Shown here: piece after piece, positions 28,132 to 36,760 of the stretch | How positions within the stretch are numbered: position 1 is the stretch's first letter | Layout: every line of letters begins with the position of its first letter | Source: Lysinibacillus louembei | Lineage (GTDB): Bacteria > Bacillota > Bacilli > Bacillales_A > Planococcaceae | NCBI RefSeq assembly: GCF_033880585.1 | Contig: NZ_CP137624.1 | Span: 372,001 to 436,000, forward strand | DNA length: 64,000 nucleotides | Direction: 5' to 3' | Program-made: the position numbers and the translations under genes | The notes under the pieces: generated by a model | What the model saw: only the letters and a program-made list of their open reading frames with translations | Databases searched by the model: none | What the model was told of the DNA's origin: nothing

Positions 28132-31100
28132 TTATTTAGAAATTTCTTCTTTTATACTATTTTGAAATACTTCTTTGATTTCTTCGTTATTCATTTTTCT
28201 GTTATTTAAACCATTTGTAGAGAATATATAATCATCATTAATAATTAATTTATTATCCTCATAAAATTGGGATATCGATTTTAACATTAACTTTGGATGA
28301 TATCTAAAATTCAAATAATCTTGCTCTTTTTCTTTTCTCTGTTCGTCAAACATAATATGGTGGTGAATTAATAATGAATTAGGTGAATTCACTAAAAGCT
28401 TACCTTCTTTACGTAATTTATACGAAATGGCTGCATCTTCATAAACATTTGGATAACCTTCAACTATTGGAAACCACCCTTTAAACAAAGTAGCCCCTAC
28501 TGGATTCCAATCAGTAATATACCTTTCTAGTGTACTTAAATCATGTACATTTTTATTAATATTATAAAGTTTAAATTCCACTCTTCCATCGCTTATTTCC
28601 TCAAATCCACCTGTAAACTGTAATGTCTGGTTCGGAAACATTACTCTACAAGTGACTGAACCAATCTTGTCATTTTCTTCTGCTCTAACAAGTAATTCTT
28701 CAATCCAGCCTTCCGTTACCTCAATATCATTATCTAATGAGATATAATAGCTATCTTTTCTTGCATATTTAAGAGCTTCTTTACGTCCTAATGACGGTCC
28801 AATATTTTTATCTGCATATATAACTTTTACATTTGGAATTGGCTCAATATACTTTTGAATAAATTCTACACAAGCTGCTGAAGAGCCATTCTCATATAAA
28901 ATAATTTCATGTGGAATATTTACAGTGTTTTTAATAGATTGTATAGACATTAAGGTTTGATCTTCTTTACCATACGAAACCATGATAAAAGAAATAAATT
29001 TATGAAATGTCCCATTTCTTATATCTCTACGCATTTTAGCTTGATCGCTAATTCGAATTGACATTGCATATTGCTTTTCCTTAACAGTTTCTGAAGTTTG
29101 CTTATCATGGATTCTGTGTTTATATAAAAATTTAGGAATGTGAACAAAAGCACTGTTTGGATAATGGAACGCTACCCTAAGTACCATATCATAATCTTGC
29201 GCTCCATCGTATTCTGAATTAAATATACCAACCTTTTCAAATACATCTCTGCTAATTAATTTAAAATGAGAAGCATACATTCTTACGTCTAAATGATCTT
29301 CAAAAATATTATCCTTTGGAAGATGGTCACAACCAAATCTACCAATCTCCTGTGAGTCATCATTTATATGGATTCTATTTGAAAATGAGTATTTAGTATC
29401 CATTCTCCAATATTTAACTGATTCTTCTACAGCATTTAACATTAAAATATCATCGCAGTCTAAGAAAGCAATTATATCTCCAGTTGCTTTGGCTAAACAA
29501 ACATTTTGAGTAGCAGATATCCCCATATTTTTTTCATTTTTATAAATGCGAACAAAATCATAATGTCTAAATTTATTCAAAATTGTTTCAACTTCTGGCA
29601 TTGGTGAACAATCATCAACAAGAATAACCTCTTTATTTTCATATGTTTGATTGACTGCAGACAGTATACAACTTTCTAAATAGTCTATATTATTATAAAC
29701 AGGAATAATTATAGAAACCTTTCTTGTTCCTTCTTTTTCTTGCACCACATCTTCTTTTTTTAGCATATCTTTAGAATTGACTGTTTTTAAATATACCTTT
29801 TTTGCAATACCTCTTAATGGAGAAGGTAACTTTTTAGCAGAATTGAATGTAAATTTTTTCAAATCTCGATTTACTACTCTCAGTCGATTTTTACCTTTTC
29901 TAGCTGTTCTACCAATCATCCTAAGTGACCCTGTCAATTTCCACGATCGTGAGTTTATTATAGATTCTATTTCTTTATTTGCTAGTTGATTTTCAAATTT
30001 CATTTTATTAATTTCATTTTTCATAGATAAAATCTCATTTTCTAAATAAGTTACTTTGAGCCTTTTATCTGTCAAACCCTGATTCATTTCTGCAATCTTT
30101 TCATTTAACTTGGCTATCTCCTGTTTCAAGAATATCTTCTCATTTTCACTATTTGACACTACTTCCTTCAAGTTTTCTCCGGAAACACCTTGAATAACTT
30201 TCAATCTCACTTTTACATATAAATCTTGGTTTATATTTGGGGTGAGATTATCTATATATATAATAGGTTTTTCTCCTAAACTTACTAGTTTCAAAGAATT
30301 TGTAGAGGTTAATTTAATTAAATCGCCTGCTATCCTCAAATCTTTATAACCATCTTCAGAAGATATAGTTTTAATTAAATTTCTCTTCTCCTTGATATCA
30401 TTGTTGGAATAAATCTCTATTTTGTCTAAGTTGATCACTGATTGTTGGTAACACGGTTCTAACCTGAGTGTATTGCTTGATAAATTCTTTAATTTCAAAC
30501 AATATTCTTCATATTCATTATTTAATGCAATAGGTAGCATGTCATAATTTAGTTCCTCAGAATTATCCTCTACAAAAATATGCATAAAATCAGATGGAAA
30601 TTGTTCATTATATATGTTATCTATCGTTGCAATATTCTTTAAATAATTGGACTTATACTCTCCGAAATCTTTTCCAACATACTTTAAAAAATTCTTCTCC
30701 ATCTCCTCATAATAAGGAATATCAGTTACTTCCATTTCCAACACTGCAAATATATCTTCTATCAGAAGTTCATCACCAAAATGACCAAAATATTTTGTCT
30801 TAAAGACCAATAATGCCCTATAAATTATATAATTAACAGGTACAGGAAACCTAAATATCCATTCATAATCTATTGTTGTAAATTTTGTATTATTTTCTAT
30901 CAAAATTATATTATCAAAATTAAAATCAACATTTGCTAAATTTAAAGCTTTATGACCTTCTAGCCTTGAAACATCACCAAATATATTAATAAATTCTGTC
31001 GTTTGATAAAATTCACATTGTTCTTCTTTAAAAAATAAAGATTTATACCATTTAAGTTGCTCTATAAATCCATTTTTATTATTATCAAAAAGCTTTTGAG

Positions 31101-31356
31101 CTAAAACTTCATCGAAGCTATTTCCTATTACAAAAGGAAATACAATTCCTTTATCTTGCATGTCTATTTCAACTGGATTAAAAGAAGTTTTCTTGTATTC
31201 TTCATAATTAGCATATATACTTTCTAGATGCCTCTTCGATTTTTCAGAGTAGGCTTCTTTTATTACATATTTTGAATTTCCTTCTTCGTATATTATAGTC
31301 TTTAGTTGAAATTCTTCTTTACGATTAACACTATATTTCACACTATTAATTTCCAA
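28132..31356 (-). CDS. Kinase-like domain, coiled coil and two GT2 domains in one protein; candidate glycan chain terminator
   Basis: 1074 residues, starting at TTG (31356) with AAGGAGG seven bases upstream. Residues 1-200 show APH/choline-kinase-like features: VIK33 as the ATP lysine, D144 and N149 in VDFNFDNII as the catalytic loop, and D163 in TIDYEW as the metal-binding aspartate. A coiled coil follows at about 395-455, then the SRSWKLTGSLR linker common before transferases. Next are GT2 domain 1 (from about 546: SIIIPVYNN, VDDCSP, FLDCDDIL) and GT2 domain 2 (about 780-1010: FIMVSYGKEDQ, SLDNDIEV). The size and neighbours recall WsaE and the MTase-kinase-coiled-coil protein WbdD. The kinase call is mine from motifs. 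Confidence 0.7.
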   Translation of the reverse strand: MEINSVKYSVNRKEEFQLKTIIYEEGNSKYVIKEAYSEKSKRHLESIYANYEEYKKTSFNPVEIDMQDKGIVFPFVIGNSFDEVLAQKLFDNNKNGFIEQLKWYKSLFFKEEQCEFYQTTEFINIFGDVSRLEGHKALNLANVDFNFDNIILIENNTKFTTIDYEWIFRFPVPVNYIIYRALLVFKTKYFGHFGDELLIEDIFAVLEMEVTDIPYYEEMEKNFLKYVGKDFGEYKSNYLKNIATIDNIYNEQFPSDFMHIFVEDNSEELNYDMLPIALNNEYEEYCLKLKNLSSNTLRLEPCYQQSVINLDKIEIYSNNDIKEKRNLIKTISSEDGYKDLRIAGDLIKLTSTNSLKLVSLGEKPIIYIDNLTPNINQDLYVKVRLKVIQGVSGENLKEVVSNSENEKIFLKQEIAKLNEKIAEMNQGLTDKRLKVTYLENEILSMKNEINKMKFENQLANKEIESIINSRSWKLTGSLRMIGRTARKGKNRLRVVNRDLKKFTFNSAKKLPSPLRGIAKKVYLKTVNSKDMLKKEDVVQEKEGTRKVSIIIPVYNNIDYLESCILSAVNQTYENKEVILVDDCSPMPEVETILNKFRHYDFVRIYKNEKNMGISATQNVCLAKATGDIIAFLDCDDILMLNAVEESVKYWRMDTKYSFSNRIHINDDSQEIGRFGCDHLPKDNIFEDHLDVRMYASHFKLISRDVFEKVGIFNSEYDGAQDYDMVLRVAFHYPNSAFVHIPKFLYKHRIHDKQTSETVKEKQYAMSIRISDQAKMRRDIRNGTFHKFISFIMVSYGKEDQTLMSIQSIKNTVNIPHEIILYENGSSAACVEFIQKYIEPIPNVKVIYADKNIGPSLGRKEALKYARKDSYYISLDNDIEVTEGWIEELLVRAEENDKIGSVTCRVMFPNQTLQFTGGFEEISDGRVEFKLYNINKNVHDLSTLERYITDWNPVGATLFKGWFPIVEGYPNVYEDAAISYKLRKEGKLLVNSPNSLLIHHHIMFDEQRKEKEQDYLNFRYHPKLMLKSISQFYEDNKLIINDDYIFSTNGLNNRKMNNEEIKEVFQNSIKEEISK

Positions 31357-31367
31357 AATAATCCTCC

Positions 31368-32276
31368 TTAATCAATACTAGCAACAACAAGAAAAGAGTT
31401 TGAGAAAAAAGAAAAATTATCATTCATGTTTAATGAGTCATATACAACATCTTCATTAAATAACGTAAATCTATTGTTATCATAATTATGGATTAAATCT
31501 CTAAGTTCGCCTATTTTAGGTTTTCTTTTATCTGAAAAGATTTGGAAGGGTAATTTATAATCCGGAAATGGATAATAAAAGTCAATATTCCTTATACCAC
31601 ACTCCTCTAGTAGTACTTGTAATTCATACTTAGAGAAAGTACGAACCTTATTTGACTCTCTGTAGCCCTCAATTGAATCGAAAAATTTCCCAGTGTGATC
31701 TTCCCTTGCGCCAGCCCAATACTTCAAGCCATATCTATTTTCAATTGCAATAAATAATTTCCCATTAGGTTTTAGAAGGCTTTTTACATATTTCAAAAAG
31801 TCTTGAAATGGCTTATCTGAATTTGAAAAAGATGGTGCATATTCTAGGACTCCTATTAATGTTATATAATCAAATTGATATTCAAATTCCATTTCATTAA
31901 AGTTACCAACAAATATTTCAATATTTTTTGAATTTTGATGCCGATAAGCATTAATAAGTGAGCGTCTTTTTGATAATTCTACACATGTTACACTATTGAC
32001 TTTTCTGCTTATTGCTCCAGTAATTGCCCCACAACCTGCTCCAATTTCTAAAGCCCTATAATTATTATCAAATGGATACCATTCAATAATATGCTCTCTA
32101 TATTTTGATAAATGATAAAGAATTGGCCATCTTGTATCATTTTTTATAATCTCATCAAATGTATTATAATTTTGTACAATCTCTAACAATTCATTTTCTA
32201 TCTCACCATCACTATATTGGTCTTCGCCAGTATAGTAAGTTAAATTTAATTTTACGTTCCCAATTTGTTCAATCAT
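31368..32276 (-). CDS. Class I SAM-dependent methyltransferase of the glycan locus
   Basis: About 302 residues. SAM-binding motif I is ALEIGAGCGAITGAI, the next acidic position is in CVELSKRRS, and YITLIGVLEYA is motif IV. A family-typical IENRYGLKYWAGAREDHTG segment follows. ATG at 32276 (AGGTGA five bases upstream) is preferred over GTG at 32285, which lies inside that site. It sits between wzt and the kinase-like/GT2 gene. O-methylation of the terminal sugar, or of a terminal phosphate, would cap the chain as in WbdD and WsaE systems. Confidence 0.8.
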   Translation of the reverse strand: MIEQIGNVKLNLTYYTGEDQYSDGEIENELLEIVQNYNTFDEIIKNDTRWPILYHLSKYREHIIEWYPFDNNYRALEIGAGCGAITGAISRKVNSVTCVELSKRRSLINAYRHQNSKNIEIFVGNFNEMEFEYQFDYITLIGVLEYAPSFSNSDKPFQDFLKYVKSLLKPNGKLFIAIENRYGLKYWAGAREDHTGKFFDSIEGYRESNKVRTFSKYELQVLLEECGIRNIDFYYPFPDYKLPFQIFSDKRKPKIGELRDLIHNYDNNRFTLFNEDVVYDSLNMNDNFSFFSNSFLVVASID

Positions 32277-32285
32277 GTTTTTCAC

Positions 32286-33557
32286 CTATTGTATAGTAGA
32301 TACTTCAATTTTAGAATTCAAATCAAAGTACCCTACAGTATTTTTGGAAGATATTACTTGAAACGAAATAATATCATATAAGCGATGATATACTACAAAC
32401 TCTTCATCCTGAAAGCCAGTACACCCCAAGGATAAGAGATAATCTCCTGCTCGAAGGCTCATTTTTTGGCTAAATGAAGCCTCCAATATTATACCTTCTT
32501 CTATTGCATCAATTGTAATATTTTCTATCATTGTATTAGTACCAGTAATTTCAGTGCCTTTCAAATCTTTAATTGTAAATGCAAAAATAGGGAAGTCTAA
32601 CATCTCATTAAATTGGACTCTTATTTTAATTTGACAGTCTTTGTCTTTCTCAATAGTTGAAGTCAATTCACCAAGTTCATCAAAAAGCCCGAAATCAACT
32701 ATACTTGCTTTACTATTTCCATAGTTTAAATGCTCAGGGTTAATTTGATAAAATTTTTTCCATTTTTGAAGTGAATCTTCCTTTTTAATTTGCTCTTTTG
32801 TGATTTTAGGCTTATGTAAATTAACAACAAGCTTTTTAAACAAATCCACGCCTTCTTTTGCATTATGCACACCTAAAGACTCACCATTATTTAATATCAA
32901 AACATTATCACAATATTTAATTACGCTACTTAAATCATGTGTTACTAAAAGAATAGTTTTTCCTTGTCTTTTAAATTCTTCAAATTTCTTATAACATTTA
33001 ACTTGGAAAAACATGTCTCCAACTGCTAGTGCTTCATCCACTATTAAAATGTCTGCATCAACATTGATTGCTACAGCAAAAGCTAAACGAACATACATAC
33101 CACTCGAATAAGTTTTTACAGGTTGATCAATAAAATCACCAATATCTGCAAATTTTTCGATTTCTGCAAATCTCATTTTCATTTCTTCTTCAGAAACTCC
33201 TAGTATAGAACCATTCAAAAAAACATTTTCTCTACCTGTATATTCTGGATTAAATCCACTTCCTAACTCTAAAAGTGCTGCTACTCGTCCATTGATATGA
33301 ACTTCTCCTTCTGTAGCTGTTAAAGTACTTGCTAATATTTGTAGCAATGTACTCTTCCCTGAACCATTTTGACCCACAATACCAAATGTTTGTCCCTGCT
33401 GCACCTCAAAATCAACTTTATTCAAAGCACTAAATTCACGATAATATTTCTTTTGTCCAAATGAAAAAGATTGCTTTAATCGATCTATCGGCTTTTCATA
33501 TATTTGATATTTTTTTGATAGATTTTTTACACTAATCGAAATAGTATTAGAGGACAT
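32286..33557 (-). CDS. wzt: ABC transporter ATP-binding protein with C-terminal glycan-binding domain
   Basis: About 423 residues. Walker A is GQNGSGKST, the signature is YSSGMYVRLAFAVAI and Walker B is ILIVDEALAVGD. Beyond residue 260 is a beta-rich Wzt C-terminal domain (about 285-420) that in O9a-type systems recognises the capped chain end. ATG at 33557 follows GGAAGGG and overlaps the wzm end by 11 nt. Presence of this tail argues that export waits for a terminating modification. Confidence 0.9.
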   Translation of the reverse strand: MSSNTISISVKNLSKKYQIYEKPIDRLKQSFSFGQKKYYREFSALNKVDFEVQQGQTFGIVGQNGSGKSTLLQILASTLTATEGEVHINGRVAALLELGSGFNPEYTGRENVFLNGSILGVSEEEMKMRFAEIEKFADIGDFIDQPVKTYSSGMYVRLAFAVAINVDADILIVDEALAVGDMFFQVKCYKKFEEFKRQGKTILLVTHDLSSVIKYCDNVLILNNGESLGVHNAKEGVDLFKKLVVNLHKPKITKEQIKKEDSLQKWKKFYQINPEHLNYGNSKASIVDFGLFDELGELTSTIEKDKDCQIKIRVQFNEMLDFPIFAFTIKDLKGTEITGTNTMIENITIDAIEEGIILEASFSQKMSLRAGDYLLSLGCTGFQDEEFVVYHRLYDIISFQVISSKNTVGYFDLNSKIEVSTIQ

Positions 33558-34359
33558 CTGCAAAACCCTTCCTTGTTTTTTTAAACCATACATATCCTAG
33601 TATGGAAACCATCGCCCCTATAGCTGTAACTGTAATCAATGATTCCCAATGTGGAAACTCTCCCCAAATAATTGCTCCTCTCATATCTTCAACCACATAA
33701 GTAATTGGGTTTAAAGAATAGAAAAATTGAAATTCTTCTGGAATTGAAGTTCTAGGGTAGAATATTGGGCTCACAAACATCAATGCGGGAATTACTACTG
33801 CAACAATTTGCCCAATATCTCTAATATATACAGCCAGAGAAGCTAAAAACCATGTAATGCCTAATGAAAAAAGTATTAATGGAAAGATAATTATTGGAAA
33901 TAACAATGCAGTCCAATGAAAAGTCCCCATTAACATCAACATTGCTAACAAAAGTATTAAATAGCTAATAAATGCTTGAAAAAGAGCTGATCCTAAAGTT
34001 ACAATAGGCAGAATCTCTAAAGGAAATACTACTTTTTTTACATAGTTACTATTAGAAATAATTAGACTGGGTGCTCTAGAAATAACATCAGAAAACACAT
34101 TAAAAACAAATAATCCTGTAAATAAAAGTAAGGCAAACTCTGCTTTATTTGTTTCCCCTGTTGTTCCCCACCTTGCCTGAAATATAACACTAAATACAAA
34201 AGTATATATTGTTAACATCATTAAAGGAGTTATAAATGACCAAACTATCCCTAAATAAGAACCTTTATATCGATTAGAGATCTCTCTTCTTGTAAATTGA
34301 TTAATTAACGATTTTTGAGCAAATAAGTACTTTATTTCTCCTATTATTGAATTTATCAT
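33547..34359 (-). CDS. wzm: ABC-2 type polysaccharide export permease
   Basis: 270 residues, six membrane helices, with the family-typical N-terminal region LINQFTRREISNRYKGSYLG and C-terminal NPITYVVEDMRGAI. It exports undecaprenyl-linked glycans together with Wzt; TagG is the teichoic acid counterpart. ATG at 34359 follows AAGGAG. Confidence 0.9.
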   Translation of the reverse strand: MINSIIGEIKYLFAQKSLINQFTRREISNRYKGSYLGIVWSFITPLMMLTIYTFVFSVIFQARWGTTGETNKAEFALLLFTGLFVFNVFSDVISRAPSLIISNSNYVKKVVFPLEILPIVTLGSALFQAFISYLILLLAMLMLMGTFHWTALLFPIIIFPLILFSLGITWFLASLAVYIRDIGQIVAVVIPALMFVSPIFYPRTSIPEEFQFFYSLNPITYVVEDMRGAIIWGEFPHWESLITVTAIGAMVSILGYVWFKKTRKGFADVL

Positions 34360-34405
34360 TTGAAATACTCCTTAATAAATTACCGTATCATCAAGTCTAT
34401 AAAAC

Positions 34406-34437
34406 AAGAATAGGGAATAATAAAATTCCCAATTCTT
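34406..34437 (-). terminator. Hairpin between the ligase gene and wzm
   Basis: AAGAAT, a bulge, and GGGAAT (34406-34418) pair with ATTCCC, a bulge, and ATTCTT (34425-34437). On the minus strand it is followed by GTTTTATAG. It starts 2 nt after the ligase stop codon and may partly separate the TPR-ligase transcript from the export genes. Confidence 0.55.
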
Positions 34438-34439
34438 AT

Positions 34440-35987
34440 TTAACTTATTTTATTATCTATCTTTTTGACATTCACTAATATCATACCTATAAGTATCATC
34501 ATAGGCGCAGCTACTCCAGCCAATGTATCATTAAACATCGCTTGACACAAAAATGCCAGTATAGCTACCACTAGTACAGTATCACTATTTCTTCCATCAA
34601 ATACTTTCTTTAAGCTTTGTATCACTACAAATACTATTAATACAAGAAATGTTGCAAATCCAATAATTCCAGTACCATATAAAACACCTAAATACATATT
34701 ATGTGGTTTATCCACAATTACTGACTCTGTTTCAAGGTTTGCTCTCGCATCCTCATTATAGTGTGGGAAATTATACATTAACGTATCTAAGCCATAGCCA
34801 AAAATAGGACGATCCTTTACTAAATCTAAAATATACGTCCAAATATAAATACGTCCAGATCCAGCGCCTACACCACTCCCTGCTGGAGCAGGAAGTTCAA
34901 ATGTCGCATCAGCTGCGTATACTCGTTTACTCAAGCTAAACAGTTCGTTATTAAAAGATACCGCTTCTTCTTTATATGGATTATTTGATACAAAGAAACC
35001 TACCGACTCATCCCATACCTTTGAATTTTGTTCAGCTAATACATGAATACTTACAGATGCAATGATGATAAATCCTATTACTTGCACTAAAGCTCCCACT
35101 CGTTTTTCATTTTTAAAAGCAATCCATAAAATGAAAGGTAGCATCACAACAATTGTTAAGAAACCACTTGTTGATAGTGACATCAGTACAATTAATATTG
35201 ATATAACAGCCATTACAAAGTTAAGAATCTTAATAGATACCTTTTGATCAATTAGACCTTTTGTTAAAAACATTGCTGCCATAATAGCAAACATACCACT
35301 CATATAGTTGCCATGATTTAATGTACCTAACAAATAGGAACCCTCTGAAATGCCAGATCCACTTGGTAGGAACATAGAAACCATTTTTTTAGCCCAGTTA
35401 TGCTGCAAAAGATCATTATTTGTAAAATTCAATACAACAATTACAAAGTTAATAATAGTAAACGGAATAAAGGCATATGTAATGTATGTCACAGCATTTT
35501 TAGGATATTTAATATTTAATGCAATAAATATCAGTGCTACATAACATAACCAACTAATGGCGCCATCTGAACGATTGTATAAACCATTTAGTGCAATATT
35601 TATTGTAGGTGAAGTAATTGTAGAAATAACAATAGTTACTACTAATATGCCTAAAACATAGTTTAATTTTGTTTTATAAATTGTTCCTCCCATAAAGAAG
35701 ATTTTCGATAGTAGTAATACCCCACTGACAATCGTAATCACTAATACAAATAAAGATTTAAAATGAGTAAACAATTCACCTTTTGTACCTGACCCCAATA
35801 CTCCCACATTAGAAATGAGGGGGCTTGTTACTTGTTCGATATGAGCCATTACAATTAATGGTGCTACTCCAATTATTAAAAGTAATAATCTAAATATCCA
35901 TTTATCAATATTCATACGTGATTGAATATTTTCTTTTTCATCACTCAATGAATTCTTTTTATTAAGCTCTTCGTAAAACGACGCCAT
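34440..35987 (-). CDS. O-antigen-ligase-like protein, candidate S-layer oligosaccharyltransferase
   Basis: 515 residues with about 12 membrane helices. The large extracytoplasmic loop contains the Wzy_C/WaaL-type motif GYGLDTLMYNFPHYNE and DKPHNMYLGVLYGTGIIG, where the histidine after KP is the conserved catalytic-type residue. In Geobacillus slg clusters the protein of this type (WsaB) transfers the finished glycan to the S-layer protein. Here it is two genes away from the S-layer gene. A polymerase role is an alternative, but an ABC-exported chain would not need one. Confidence 0.78.
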   Translation of the reverse strand: MASFYEELNKKNSLSDEKENIQSRMNIDKWIFRLLLLIIGVAPLIVMAHIEQVTSPLISNVGVLGSGTKGELFTHFKSLFVLVITIVSGVLLLSKIFFMGGTIYKTKLNYVLGILVVTIVISTITSPTINIALNGLYNRSDGAISWLCYVALIFIALNIKYPKNAVTYITYAFIPFTIINFVIVVLNFTNNDLLQHNWAKKMVSMFLPSGSGISEGSYLLGTLNHGNYMSGMFAIMAAMFLTKGLIDQKVSIKILNFVMAVISILIVLMSLSTSGFLTIVVMLPFILWIAFKNEKRVGALVQVIGFIIIASVSIHVLAEQNSKVWDESVGFFVSNNPYKEEAVSFNNELFSLSKRVYAADATFELPAPAGSGVGAGSGRIYIWTYILDLVKDRPIFGYGLDTLMYNFPHYNEDARANLETESVIVDKPHNMYLGVLYGTGIIGFATFLVLIVFVVIQSLKKVFDGRNSDTVLVVAILAFLCQAMFNDTLAGVAAPMMILIGMILVNVKKIDNKIS

Positions 35988-36001
35988 TTGTAATACCTTC
36001 C

Positions 36002-36499
36002 TTATTGCATATTTTCCATTTGTAATAACATTCCTTGAACTTGCTCTTGATACTCAGGGTAATCTTCTGGAGCCCAACCAGCATCTATACAACGTTGTAA
36101 AACTATTTTAGCTTCTTCATATTTTTCAGCAGAAAATAGCATTTCTCCAAACTGTAACATGAATATAGGTCGCTCAACATTGTATGGGTTGATATCTAAT
36201 GCTTTTTGCATAAATACTACTGCTGCGGGAAAATCCCCATTTTGCCCAGCTATTAGTGCAGCTAAGTAGTTGACCATTTCCGAATCAGCTTTTTCAGTAA
36301 TTAAGTCTGAAATCAATGCTTGTGCATCACTGTAATTACCCTCTTCATATAATTGAATCGCTTGCTGATACAAAATATCTTCAGTGCTAAATACTTCGTC
36401 TTGTTTTTTTGCTAAAACATTAGCGACTATTAAACCGCCTACTACAAACATTACAAAACTAGCTAATATGTATTTCCTAGTACTTTCTTTTATATTCAT
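36002..36499 (-). CDS. Membrane-anchored TPR protein
   Basis: 165 residues: one N-terminal membrane helix (about 11-30), then about three TPR-like units (LYQQAIQLYEEGNYSDAQAL, VFMQKALDINPYN, KYEEAKIVLQRCIDAG). Many Gram-positive O-antigen-ligase-like enzymes carry TPRs fused at their C-terminus, so a separate TPR partner directly upstream of the ligase gene fits a two-part transferase. This pairing is inference. It is the promoter-proximal gene of the glycan cluster. Confidence 0.75.
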   Translation of the reverse strand: MNIKESTRKYILASFVMFVVGGLIVANVLAKKQDEVFSTEDILYQQAIQLYEEGNYSDAQALISDLITEKADSEMVNYLAALIAGQNGDFPAAVVFMQKALDINPYNVERPIFMLQFGEMLFSAEKYEEAKIVLQRCIDAGWAPEDYPEYQEQVQGMLLQMENMQ

Positions 36500-36538
36500 T
36501 TTCTCATTCCTCTTACTCTACTTTTAAATAACACTTCT

Positions 36539-36544
36539 ATTATA
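36539..36544 (-). promoter_or_regulatory. Candidate -10 of the glycan operon
   Basis: A perfect TATAAT on the minus strand, 40 nt upstream of the TPR gene and just after the S-layer terminator. No convincing -35 lies 16-18 nt upstream. The palindrome ATTTGATAATCAAAT lies about 90 nt further upstream. Confidence 0.4.
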
Positions 36545-36708
36545 CACTATCTAGGACTATTTTTCTTCTATATTCTAATAGGAACACTTTATTTGTATTT
36601 TTAAAATTATTTAACAGTAGTGATTTGATAATCAAATATTTTTGAGTTCACCTATTACTTTATATGTAAATTAATCATATCTTTTATTAACACTTTTAGA
36701 CATAAAAT

Positions 36709-36744
36709 AAATCAGAGTCTGAGAAAAATCTCAGACTCTGATTT
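36709..36744 (-). terminator. Terminator of the S-layer gene
   Basis: A perfect 15-bp stem: 36709-36723 pairs with 36730-36744, with loop AAAAAT. On the minus strand it is followed by TTATTTTATG. It lies 17 nt after the S-layer stop codon. Confidence 0.85.
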
Positions 36745-36760
36745 CATACAACTAGTAAAA

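Noticed and set aside
9121-36499. Capsule or O-antigen locus of a Gram-negative
   Set aside because: The sporulation genes, SLH protein, AGGAGG-type RBSs and sigma-D consensus all indicate a Gram-positive spore former; a ligase-like gene in this setting fits protein glycosylation better.
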